Assembly: GCF_012933505.1 (NCBI RefSeq)
Contig: NZ_JABBNB010000008.1
Location: 62,001 to 126,000, forward strand
Reading direction: 5' to 3'
Origin: Gordonia asplenii
GTDB taxonomy: Bacteria; Actinomycetota; Actinomycetes; Mycobacteriales; Mycobacteriaceae
DNA: 64,000 bases
This document shows positions 1 to 8,512 of this stretch, piece by piece. Under the pieces are notes generated by a model, which saw only the letters and a program-made list of their open reading frames with translations, was not told the DNA's origin and searched no databases. Within the stretch, counting starts at the first letter, position 1. Each line of letters opens with the position of its first letter. The translations under genes were made by a program, and so were the position numbers.

Positions 1-458
1 ATTAGCAGGTATAGGGCTGAAACGGCGCGTCGGCGCGCCGCGTCCTCGGGCAGAGACAACTCTCGGAAGGTTTCGATGACGATCTGCAGACGCTCGAGGT
101 CGACGCTGCGTTGCATTACGGCGACTTCGCGGTCGGTTGTGCTCCATACGCGGATCGCCGATTCTGCGCTGTGCGGAAGGTTGGATGCGGTGTTCAGGAG
201 AAGCTGCAGTCGCGCGAGAGGATCGGATTCCTGCGATACAAGTGCAATGAGTCGAGTGGTGCGGTCGGTATGCCAGTGCTCGAGGAATCTGGTGGTGAAA
301 TCTCGCCAGTTCTTGAAGTTGTGATAGAAGCCGCCGGTGGTCACGCCGACACGCTCGCATAGTTGCGCCAGCTTGAGGCCCGCGTATCCGTCTTCAGCCA
401 GGATTGTGTAGGCGGCAGCGAAGTATGCGGTTGTCGACCTATCGGGTCGGACTGGCAT
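1..458 (-). CDS. TetR-family transcriptional regulator, partial
   Basis: The gene runs off the left edge, so only the first 152 codons are visible and the C-terminus is missing. The ATG at 458 follows an AGGAGG ribosome site. The N-terminal third is a TetR helix-turn-helix: an alanine-rich helix, then LAQLCERVGVTTGGFYHNFKNW at about residues 30-51, where GGFYHNF is the usual end of the recognition helix. The rest would be the ligand-binding helical domain, which gives no clue to the ligand. It is divergent from the SCP2/CoA-ligase/P450 operon at 740 and probably represses that operon and itself from the palindromes at 577-669. The TetR call is firm; the target is inferred from position. Confidence 0.85.
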   Translation of the reverse strand, partial: MPVRPDRSTTAYFAAAYTILAEDGYAGLKLAQLCERVGVTTGGFYHNFKNWRDFTTRFLEHWHTDRTTRLIALVSQESDPLARLQLLLNTASNLPHSAESAIRVWSTTDREVAVMQRSVDLERLQIVIETFRELSLPEDAARRRAVSALYLL

Positions 459-576
459 ATCGGCCTCCTGACGGGAGTCAGCATAACTCGAGATACGCCC
501 AGGGAGTCGTGTCGTCGGCGGGAATGTCATGCGGCACTGGTGGGGGCCTGGCGAGAACTTGCAGGTCACGATACCT

Positions 577-620
577 CTTGACGAGAGTTTCGAATCAATA
601 TTTAAAAATCTCTCGACAAG
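577..620 (+). promoter_or_regulatory. candidate promoter with inverted repeat
   Basis: TTGACG at 578-583 and TTTAAA at 601-606 are separated by 17 bp and would drive transcription toward the SCP2 gene. The promoter lies inside an inverted repeat: CTTGACGAGAG at 577-587 and CTCTCGACAAG at 610-620, 10 of 11 positions complementary. This is a plausible control region for the divergent TetR gene and the operon starting at 740. Confidence 0.45.
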
Positions 621-653
621 CCGGATGCCTGACGGTAGGCTCCGACCAGGTTG

Positions 654-669
654 CATAAGAAAACTTATG
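654..669. promoter_or_regulatory. short perfect palindrome, possible TetR operator
   Basis: CATAAG at 654-659 and CTTATG at 664-669 flank AAAA, making a perfect 16-bp palindrome in the 281-bp divergent gap between the TetR gene and the SCP2 gene. Its size and position suit a TetR operator. The rest of the gap (459-739) shows no gene. Confidence 0.4.
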
Positions 670-739
670 TTTGCCGGACAGCCTCACCGACGCGTCGCCA
701 GAGCTGGAGTGAACTGGTGTAACTGTCACATTTGGAAGG

Positions 740-1147
740 ATGACCATGGGATTCAAGGATGCGGACGAAGTTCGGAAGTACCTGGGCGGCATCTTCGAGT
801 CGGCGTTCGCCGACCCGGAGATCGGCGACAAGCTGCGCAACACGGGGATCGTGCTCAAGACCGTCTACACGGAGCCGGATGCCGCGTTGGTGATCGACGC
901 GCGCAAGGGCACAGTCACCTCCTCGGATGGAACCGAAGAGGTCTCGGCGCAGATGTCGATGAGCGCTGACACGGGCAACGCGTACTGGCAGGGCAAGGTC
1001 AACCTTCCACTGGCGATGGCAAAGAGCCGAATCAAAGTCGACGGAAATGTCGCGAGCCTGCTTAAGCTCGCCCCGCTGGGCAAGAAGTTGTATCCCGCTT
1101 ACATCGAGGCGCTCAAGGCCGACGGCCGCGACGACCTGCTCGCCTGA
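740..1147 (+). CDS. SCP2 sterol-transfer domain protein
   Basis: A 135-residue protein with the features of an SCP2 (sterol carrier protein 2) domain: an amphipathic N-terminal helix, a beta-sheet carrying VIDARKGTV and a D-x-A/S-type ligand pocket region, the segment about KVDGNVASLLKLAPLGK near residue 105, and a charged C-terminus. Such small soluble proteins bind lipids, sterols or acyl-CoA and often sit beside acyl-CoA enzymes. The ATG at 740 follows GGAAGG; a second ATG two codons on is possible. It is the first gene of a five-gene plus-strand run, 45 bp before the acyl-CoA synthetase, so it may present a hydrophobic substrate to the ligase or P450. The ligand is unknown. Confidence 0.8.
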   Translation: MTMGFKDADEVRKYLGGIFESAFADPEIGDKLRNTGIVLKTVYTEPDAALVIDARKGTVTSSDGTEEVSAQMSMSADTGNAYWQGKVNLPLAMAKSRIKVDGNVASLLKLAPLGKKLYPAYIEALKADGRDDLLA

Positions 1148-1192
1148 CTACGGCCGTCGCCGCCACACCACCTAAGAGGGGAACTGGAGATC

Positions 1193-2731
1193 ATGTACCC
1201 AGGAGTTCATGCCGCGAAGGCACCCGATCGCCCGGCGGTGATCACCGCCGAATCAGGGCGCTGCATCACCTACGGTCAGCTCGACGGGCACTCGGCCGAT
1301 TTGGCTGCGGCCCTGCACGGGCTCGGGCTGCGACGCGGTGACGTGGTAGCGATGCTGACCGACAATGCCCTCGAGTGCTTCGAAATCTATTGGGCCGCAC
1401 TGCGAAGCGGACTCTACGTCACCGCGATCAACCGGCACCTGGCGCCGGACGAAGTGGCGTACATCATCGACGACAGTGATGCCTCGGTGCTCTTCGTCTC
1501 GGCGGGCGTGCGTGATCTCGCCGAGAGTGTCGTGCCGCTGCTCCCGCACGTGCGGCATCGCTATGCGTTCGGCGCCGACGTGGAGGGCTACGCGCCATAC
1601 TCTCAACTGCTCGCCGAGGCAGGCCCGCGCCTGACCGCGCAGCCGCGCGGCTCCGACATGTTGTACTCGTCGGGTACCACCGGTCGGCCCAAGGGAATTC
1701 GCCCGATGCTCCTGCCGATCGAGGTTGACCAACCGGGTGATCCGATCACCGGAATAGTGTCGTCGGCTTTCGCCGTCGGCGAATCGGACGTGTACCTCTC
1801 GCCTGCGCCGATCTACCACACTGCGCCCCTCAAGTGGTCCGGAGCAGTGCATGCGCTGGGCGGCACCGTGGTGATGATGGAGAAGTTCGACGCCGAAGGC
1901 GCGCTTGCGGCTATCGAGAAATACAACGTCAAGGTGACGCAAATGGTGCCGACGATGTTCGTGCGCATGCTGCAGCTCGATGAAGCTGTCCGCACCAAGT
2001 ACGACACCTCGTCACTGCGCATCGCCGTGCATGCCGCCGCGCCGTGTCCGCCCGAAGTGAAGCAGGCGATGATCGATTGGTGGGGACCGATCCTGGTCGA
2101 ATACTACGGGGCTACCGAACAGCACGGCATCTACCTGATCTCTTCCTCGGAGTGGGAGAAGAAGCGCGGATCAGTGGGAAAACGCGGACTGGGAATCGCG
2201 CACATTTGCGACGACAATGGCGTCGAACTTCCAGCCGGACAGGTTGGTCTGATCTATTTCGAAAGGGAGACACTTCCTTTCGAGTATCACAAGGATCCGG
2301 AAAGGACGCGCGAAGCCCAGCATCCCACGCACGGAACGTGGACGACCGTGGGCGACCTGGGTTTCCTTGATGACGACGGCTATCTCTTCCTCACCGACCG
2401 GAAGTCGTTCACGATCATCTCCGGTGGAGTCAACATCTACCCGCAGGAAGTAGAGAACGTCCTTACGCTCCATCCGCAGATCTTCGACGTAGCAGTCATC
2501 GGCGTCCCTGATCCGGAGATGGGACAGCAGGTCAAGGCGGTGGTGCAACTCAAGGAGGGTATCACCGGTGACGATGAGCTTGCCGCGCAACTGATTTCGT
2601 ACGTCCGTGGCCGAGTGGCGCACTACAAGGCGCCGCGTTCGGTCGATTTCGTCGAGTCGCTGCCACGTACGCCGACCGGGAAACTCGTCAAACGTGAACT
2701 CGTCAGGAAATATTCGACGGTCGGAGCATGA
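1193..2731 (+). CDS. AMP-forming acyl-CoA synthetase (FadD-like)
   Basis: A 512-residue ANL-superfamily ligase that should activate a carboxylic acid through an acyl-AMP to a CoA thioester. Visible motifs are the P-loop-like YSSGTTGRPKG at about 158-168, YYGATE near 303, the TDRK hinge near 400 followed by SGGVNIYP, and PRTPTGKLVK near 490, whose lysine is the catalytic C-domain residue. Its length is typical for short or medium fatty-acyl or aryl ligases. The ATG at 1193 follows GGGGAACTGGAG. The stop overlaps the P450 start (ATGA), so the genes are translationally coupled. With SCP2, P450, SDR and ALDH neighbours it probably activates an acid made from an oxidised hydrocarbon or terpenoid; the substrate cannot be read from sequence. 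Confidence 0.9.
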   Translation: MYPGVHAAKAPDRPAVITAESGRCITYGQLDGHSADLAAALHGLGLRRGDVVAMLTDNALECFEIYWAALRSGLYVTAINRHLAPDEVAYIIDDSDASVLFVSAGVRDLAESVVPLLPHVRHRYAFGADVEGYAPYSQLLAEAGPRLTAQPRGSDMLYSSGTTGRPKGIRPMLLPIEVDQPGDPITGIVSSAFAVGESDVYLSPAPIYHTAPLKWSGAVHALGGTVVMMEKFDAEGALAAIEKYNVKVTQMVPTMFVRMLQLDEAVRTKYDTSSLRIAVHAAAPCPPEVKQAMIDWWGPILVEYYGATEQHGIYLISSSEWEKKRGSVGKRGLGIAHICDDNGVELPAGQVGLIYFERETLPFEYHKDPERTREAQHPTHGTWTTVGDLGFLDDDGYLFLTDRKSFTIISGGVNIYPQEVENVLTLHPQIFDVAVIGVPDPEMGQQVKAVVQLKEGITGDDELAAQLISYVRGRVAHYKAPRSVDFVESLPRTPTGKLVKRELVRKYSTVGA

Positions 2732-3987
2732 GCATGACAACAACCGCGACCCGGCGCCAGTACGACCCGCTGTCCATTTCGTCGGTTGACTTCTGGGCGT
2801 CGACCGCCGAGGAGCGCGACCAGACCTTCCGAATCCTGCGCCGCGAGCGTCCGGTCAGTTGGCATCGTCCCTTGGAGGGCTCCCTGATGCCACCGGAGAA
2901 CAATGGGGTCTGGGTGGTCACCAGCCACGAACTGGTCCGCTACGTCAGCCAGAACCCGGCGATCTTCTGTTCGGGACAGGGGTTTCAGTTCGAAGAAGTC
3001 CCCGAAGATATCCTGACGGCCGCGGGTTCATTCCTGGGGATGGACGATCCGCGCCATGCGAAGCTTCGTCGTCTGGTGAGTGCTGCGTTCACCCCGAAGC
3101 AGATCGCGAAGATCCACGACCAGATCCGAAATCAGGCGACAGTCATCGTCGACGATCTGATCGCTGCGCCCGAAGGTGATTTCGTTTCCGCGGTGTCGAA
3201 GAGGCTGCCGATGTGGACGGTCTACGAAATGCTCGGCCTGGAGAATCTCGATGCCCGGGAACGAGCGGCGCATCACGCCGACGGAATGGTGTCATGGGCC
3301 GACGAAGATGTCGCTGCCGGTCGGGAACCGGGAGAGGTCCTCAACGAGTCACTTGTGGCGCTCCTGGAGATGGGCTTCGAATTCGCGGAGGAGCGCCGTT
3401 CACACCCCAAGAACGATCTGATGACCAATCTGGTGCAGGCCGAAGTCGACGGCGAGCGATTGACCGACGAAGATATCGCAGCGTTCTTCGTGCTGCTGTC
3501 GGTGGCCGGCAACGACACCACCAGGAACTCGATCACGTTGGCCAGCAAAGCCTTTCAGGATTTTCCAGACCAGCGGGCCGTGTTGCTGAGCGACTTTGAC
3601 GAGCATATCGGCACTGCGATCGAGGAGATCGTCAGATTCGCCAGTCCGGTGATGACGTTCCGTCGGACCGCGACGAAGGATATCGAACTCGGTGGGGAAC
3701 TCATCCGAGAAGGTGATTGGGTCGCGATCATCTACTCGTCGGCCAATCGCGACGAGCGGGTATTCGAGGCGCCCGACCGCTTCGACATCACCCGATCGCC
3801 CAATCCGCATGTTGGCTTCGGTGGCGGTGGCCCTCATTTCTGCATGGGCAACTTCGTCGCGAAAATGCAGTTACGCGAGCTGTTTGATCAACTGCTGCAT
3901 CGGGTTCCGACACTGTCGCTGGGTGAGCCCGAGTATCTGACCGGCAACTTCGTTCGCGCCGTCAAGTCCATGCCCTACAGCCTCTAA
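2728..3987 (+). CDS. cytochrome P450
   Basis: A 419-residue soluble bacterial P450. The I-helix oxygen-activation motif AGNDTT is at about 260-265, the K-helix ExxR (E300-R303) follows, and the heme-binding loop FGGGGPHFCMG puts the cysteine ligand at residue 372. The N-terminal half matches actinobacterial P450s that hydroxylate steroids, fatty acids or terpenoids, such as the CYP124/125/142 group, but I cannot assign a family. It would need a ferredoxin and a reductase from elsewhere; none is encoded here. It overlaps the ligase by four bases and is followed 18 bp later by an SDR. Hydroxylation, oxidation by SDR and ALDH, and CoA activation form a logical pathway. Confidence 0.93.
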   Translation: MSMTTTATRRQYDPLSISSVDFWASTAEERDQTFRILRRERPVSWHRPLEGSLMPPENNGVWVVTSHELVRYVSQNPAIFCSGQGFQFEEVPEDILTAAGSFLGMDDPRHAKLRRLVSAAFTPKQIAKIHDQIRNQATVIVDDLIAAPEGDFVSAVSKRLPMWTVYEMLGLENLDARERAAHHADGMVSWADEDVAAGREPGEVLNESLVALLEMGFEFAEERRSHPKNDLMTNLVQAEVDGERLTDEDIAAFFVLLSVAGNDTTRNSITLASKAFQDFPDQRAVLLSDFDEHIGTAIEEIVRFASPVMTFRRTATKDIELGGELIREGDWVAIIYSSANRDERVFEAPDRFDITRSPNPHVGFGGGGPHFCMGNFVAKMQLRELFDQLLHRVPTLSLGEPEYLTGNFVRAVKSMPYSL

Positions 3988-4005
3988 CCAAGGAATCAGA
4001 CCACT

Positions 4006-4797
4006 ATGAATGACTTCAACGGCAAGCGATACGTCGTGACCGGCGCCGCGTCGGGCATCGGCCAGGCAGTGGCCGAACTGCTACTCAAGGCCGGTGCCGA
4101 GGTGCACAGCCTTGATCGCAACACGCCAACCGCGCCGGTCACCCGGCATATCGAGGTGGACTTGGCAGACCCGGCGAGCATCGCCACGGCTCTCGACACA
4201 CTTGGCGGTGGCTACGACGGGCTACTCAACGTGGCCGGTGTGCCGGGAACCGCGCCGAGCAGCACCGTCTTTGCTGTCAATACGCTCGCGGCGCGGACCC
4301 TTGCTGAGGCGTTTCTGGAGAGACTGAATACGGGCGGCTCGGTTGTCATTGTGTCCTCGACCGCGGGATTCGGTTGGCCGCAACGCCTTCCGCAGATCCG
4401 GGAATTCCTCGCCACCGACACCTTCGAGGAAGGCGCGCAGTGGTTTGCAGATCATCCGCAGGAGGGCAACACCTACAACTTCTCCAAGGAATGCACAACG
4501 GTGTTCGTACACGCGATGGGCCTGGTCTTCAATGAGCTCGGTTTGCGGATCAACGCCGTGCTCCCCGGCCCGGTGGACACGCCGATTCTCGAGGACTTCC
4601 GCGAGACGATGGGGGCGGACACCATCGATGGGCTGGCCGGACTCCTCGGGCGGCACGCCACCGCCGGGGACATCGCGGAAGTCGTTGCTTTCCTGGCCTC
4701 CGACGCGGCACGTTGGGTGAACGGTGAGGCGATCAACGTCGACGGCGGAGTGTCGGGTGCGGTGCTCTCGGGCAGTGTTCCGGTTCCGGAGTTCTGA
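4006..4797 (+). CDS. short-chain dehydrogenase/reductase
   Basis: A 263-residue classical-type SDR. The nucleotide-binding TGAASGIGQ lies at about 11-19, the SSTAGF strand carries the catalytic serine, and YNFSK gives the catalytic Tyr157 and Lys161. A small insertion lies between the serine and tyrosine, as in the 3-alpha-hydroxysteroid dehydrogenase/coniferyl alcohol dehydrogenase type. It should oxidise a secondary or primary alcohol with NAD(P). The start has a modest AAGGAA site. Its TGA overlaps the ATG of the aldehyde dehydrogenase (ATGATGG arrangement), so the two are coupled and probably act in sequence on a P450 product. Confidence 0.88.
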   Translation: MNDFNGKRYVVTGAASGIGQAVAELLLKAGAEVHSLDRNTPTAPVTRHIEVDLADPASIATALDTLGGGYDGLLNVAGVPGTAPSSTVFAVNTLAARTLAEAFLERLNTGGSVVIVSSTAGFGWPQRLPQIREFLATDTFEEGAQWFADHPQEGNTYNFSKECTTVFVHAMGLVFNELGLRINAVLPGPVDTPILEDFRETMGADTIDGLAGLLGRHATAGDIAEVVAFLASDAARWVNGEAINVDGGVSGAVLSGSVPVPEF

Positions 4798-6187
4798 TGG
4801 TGGCTCAAGAACTGGACGGCGTCACGTCGGTCGGTATTGATGTGGTAGTCGACGGGCTGCGACGGGTGTTCTCCTCCGGTCGCACCCGGAGCCTCCAATG
4901 GCGATCGGGGCAATTGACAGCGCTCGCCCGGATGCTTGATGAGCAAGAGGACGCCATCGCGTGCGCGATCGGCGCAGATCTCGGCCGCAGTGCGCACGAC
5001 GCGTGGTTCGGCGAGATCGTCGGCACCAAAGGTGAGATAGACCTCGCACACCGAAGTCTCAAACGCTGGACTCGGCCCCGGCGGCAATGGTTGCCACTCG
5101 TCCAGCAGCCTGGCTCGGCACGCGTCGAGTACGAGCCGTTGGGGACTGTATTGATCGGACCGTGGAATTACCCTGTCTTCCTTACACTTTCGCCGCTGGT
5201 GGCCGCATTGGCGGCTGGCAACACAGCCGTGATCAAGCCGTCCGAACTGGCCCCGGCGACTTCGGAGCTGATCGCCAGACTGATTCCTCGATACCTCGAC
5301 TCCGATGCGGTCAAAGTCGTCGAAGGCGACGGCGCGGTGACACAGGAACTGTTGGCCGCGGGGTTCGACCACGCCCTGTTCACCGGTGGCACTGAAATCG
5401 GGCAGAAGATCATGGCCGGCGCGGCCAAGACCCTCACGCCGGTGACGCTGGAACTGGGTGGGAAGAGTCCGGTGGTAGTCCTGGCCGACGCCGATCTCGA
5501 AGTGGCGGCGCGGCGTATCGCCTGGGTGAAGTTGATGAACTCCGGCCAGACTGTATCGCCCCCGACTATGTGCTGGTCGAACACAGCGTGAAAGATCAGT
5601 TGGCCTCGCACCTGCGAGATGCCGTCGTCCGCATGCGCTCCGGCGAAGCGGACATGCAGAAGATCGTGAACGAACGACAGTACCGCAGGCTGGTCGATTA
5701 CCTCGAACAGACGACGGGGACCGTGGTCCTGGGCGGACGGCACGACGACGCGTCGATCTCGATTGAACCGACTATCGTGGTGGATCCGGCACCGACTGAC
5801 GCCGTCATGCAAGACGAGATCTTCGGGCCCCTCCTTCCGATCATCGGTATCGACAATGCTGACACAGCTGTCGACTTCATCAACCGTCGGCCGAAGCCGT
5901 TGGCCTTCTATGTCTTTGCAGGATCGCTGAGTGTGGCTCGCGGGTTGGTCAGGTCCGTGCCCGCCGGTGGGGCCGTGATCAATCACGTCGCGATGCACTG
6001 CCTCGTTCCGACCTTGCCGTTCGGCGGGGTGGGGCCAAGCGGAATGGGTGCCTATCACGGCCGATGGGGCTTCGAGACGTTCAGCCATCGCAAGGCGGTA
6101 CTCACCAAGACCACCCGGCCCGACCTACGCCTCGTATACCCACCCTATGGCGACTTCGCGACCAAAGTGCTGCGAAGACTGTTCTGA
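4797..6187 (+). pseudogene. aldehyde dehydrogenase (ALDH3-like), frameshifted at the catalytic cysteine
   Basis: Two adjoining frames (4797-5591 and 5552-6187) together encode one ALDH of the coniferyl-aldehyde/fatty-aldehyde type. The first holds GPWNYP, the GGTEIGQ NAD segment and ELGGKSPVVV with the general-base Glu. The second holds APDYVLVEHSVK, EIFGPLLPI and the C-terminal RWGFETFSHRKAV. The join needs one extra T at about 5552/5553: the sequence reads CAGACTGTATC where CAGACTTGTATC would encode Q-T-C-I. The missing base therefore removes the nucleophilic cysteine codon and shifts the frame. As written the gene cannot make a working enzyme, but a single-base sequencing or assembly error is equally possible. 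It ends the five-gene operon and is followed by a hairpin. Confidence 0.85.
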
Positions 6188-6202
6188 ATTCTTCAATTTC
6201 TT

Positions 6203-6233
6203 GAAGGTCTGCGGGAATCGAGCGCAGACCTTC
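6203..6233 (+). terminator. hairpin after the SCP2-P450-ALDH operon
   Basis: GAAGGTCTGCG at 6203-6213 pairs perfectly with CGCAGACCTTC at 6223-6233 (11-bp stem, 9-nt loop), 15 bp after the ALDH stop. A short T/C-rich tail follows. It fits a terminator for the operon. Confidence 0.6.
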
Positions 6234-6469
6234 TTCAGTGCGGCCTCGACTTCAGTGGCCATCGAAAATCTAATGTCGGGTGTCGGCGCGAACTGACAGG
6301 AAGTAGATCCGTGAACTCCCGTGTACTCACCGCCTGCTCGTTGGGCGGTCCCGCTGCCGTTGTCTGACCCTGGTCGGGTGGCTGATAGCGAGAATCCTGC
6401 CAATGCCGATCAGTCCCGGTGCGCCGATTTCCGAGGTGCGGGAATTCTATCTGAGCAACAGCGCGATGA

Positions 6470-6979
<510 letters not shown>

Positions 6980-7014
6980 AAGAACCGGCTAACGGTCGGC
7001 CGGGGAGACTCCGG

Positions 7015-8169
7015 TCACCCCAACTCCGACGACCCCAGCTCCACCGCGGGCCCGGTGAAGTACGTCTCGCCGTCGAACGCCGCGGGCAGACCCGCGGCGC
7101 GATAGGTTCCGATGCCGGGCTGGTGGAGTTCGGCGAACAACGGGTGCGTGGCCAGGGTCCCCTCGGCGACGAGCTCGTCGAATGAGCGATACCGCTGCGC
7201 GAGCGTCGACGTGCCGGCCAACGCCGCTTCGACGTCGGCGGTGCTGTGCTCGGCGAACCAGCCGGCGAACAGCGCGTTGAGAACCTTGCGGTGGGTGAAG
7301 CGGTCGGTCTCCGATGAGAAGTCCGCTCCCAGTGCGGATTCCAGCGCGGCGACGACATCGGTGGTGCCGGTGACCTCGACCAGATCGCGGAAGTGCCTGC
7401 GCGTCAACGCGACGATCATGAATCGTCCGCCGTCGGCGGTGGCGAAGTCCGAACCGTAGGTGCCGTAGACGTCGTTGCCGGTAGCCGGGCGTCCCTGCGA
7501 ATTGACTTGCGGCTCAGTGAGATAGCCGAGGGTACTGGCGATCGACAGCGCGGTGTCTTCCAACGGCAGGCGGATCTGGCTGCCCGCACCGGTTTGGTCC
7601 CGCTTGCGCACGGCGGCCGTAATGGCAAGTGCCGCATACAATCCGCACACCACATCCCAGGCGGGCAGGACGTGGTTGACGACACCGTCGTGGTCCACCG
7701 GACCGGTGATGAACGGGAAGCCCAGGCCGGCGTTGACGGTGTAGTCGACGGCCGGCGAGCCGTCGCTGCCGCCGAGCAGTTCGAGGGTGACGACGTCGGC
7801 GCGCAGCGCGGCGAGCGTCTCGTGGCTCATCCAGTCGCGGCCACCGGAGTTGGTGACCAGAATGCCGCCGCCCGGGCCGGACTCGGTGATCAGCCGCTGC
7901 ACGAGCGCCTGGCCGTCGGGGGAGCGCAGGTCTGCGGTCACCGACTTCTTGCCCTTGTTCAGTCCGGTCCAGTAGATCGAATTGCCCACCGGCGCACCGT
8001 TATCGCCGTCGGTGAGCGGCCACCGCTTGACGTCGGACGCGCCGCCGATCGGATCGACGCGGATCACTTCGGCGCCGAGCTGGGCGAGCGTCAACCCGCA
8101 CAGCGGCGACGCGACGAAGCTGGAGATCTCGACGATGCGGATGCCGTCGAGCGGGCGGGTGGTGGTCAT
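7015..8169 (-). CDS. CaiB/BaiF (family III) CoA-transferase
   Basis: A 384-residue family III CoA-transferase. It opens with PLDGIRIVEISSFVASPLCGLTLAQLGAEVI, has DLRSPDGQALVQRLI, and PAWDVVCGLYAALA places the conserved nucleophilic aspartate near residue 172. It moves CoA between carboxylic acids. The ATG at 8169 follows GAGGAT. It lies downstream of and co-oriented with the MaoC and CitE-like genes, with a 340-bp repeat-filled gap between. A CoA-transferase with a MaoC hydratase and a CitE lyase is the enzyme set of itaconate degradation in Pseudomonas aeruginosa (Ict, Ich, Ccl), so itaconyl-CoA formation from succinyl-CoA is a reasoned guess. Other C4-C5 diacids remain possible. Confidence 0.85.
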   Translation of the reverse strand: MTTTRPLDGIRIVEISSFVASPLCGLTLAQLGAEVIRVDPIGGASDVKRWPLTDGDNGAPVGNSIYWTGLNKGKKSVTADLRSPDGQALVQRLITESGPGGGILVTNSGGRDWMSHETLAALRADVVTLELLGGSDGSPAVDYTVNAGLGFPFITGPVDHDGVVNHVLPAWDVVCGLYAALAITAAVRKRDQTGAGSQIRLPLEDTALSIASTLGYLTEPQVNSQGRPATGNDVYGTYGSDFATADGGRFMIVALTRRHFRDLVEVTGTTDVVAALESALGADFSSETDRFTHRKVLNALFAGWFAEHSTADVEAALAGTSTLAQRYRSFDELVAEGTLATHPLFAELHQPGIGTYRAAGLPAAFDGETYFTGPAVELGSSELG

Positions 8170-8234
8170 GGCGGATCCTCGGATGTCGATGGGGTGGGTG
8201 GTCGGCGCATTCAGTTGTAGAAATCGGCCCAGGT

Positions 8235-8479
8235 GGTTGAGCCGGACGAAGCGTTTGCGAGGTTTTGAGAGCTGGTTGAGCCGGACGAAGCGCTAGCGAA
8301 GTCCGTGTCGAAACCTCGCAAGACACGCTGCCATGCGGCCAAACGCATCGGGCCAGTTGCGGGGTCGTGTCGCGGGGTTTCGACTCGAGCTCGACGAGCT
8401 GGCGCTCGTCGAGCTCGGCTCAACCGGCGGGTGGGGCTCGTCGAGCTGGCGCTCGTCGAGCTCGGCTCAACCGGCGGGG
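8235..8479. repeat. mosaic of short palindromic and tandem repeats
   Basis: The 343-bp gap between the CoA-transferase and MaoC genes contains no gene but several related repeats. A 19-bp unit beginning GGTTGAGCCGGACGAAGCG occurs at 8235-8253 and 8274-8292. A 47-bp unit (GAGCTGGCGCTCGTCGAGCT plus GGCTCAACCGGC) is tandemly repeated from 8396 and 8443. The two kinds are partly inverse complements: GGTTGAGC against GCTCAACC, and GTCGAAACC against GGTTTCGAC. The elements at 44757 and 45431 share the GGTTGAG...GAAACC design. They look like interspersed palindromic (REP-like) elements and may form mRNA hairpins inside the operon. Confidence 0.7.
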
Positions 8480-8512
8480 TGGAATTCAACCTGCTGGTGG
8501 CTGGTGTCTTCG

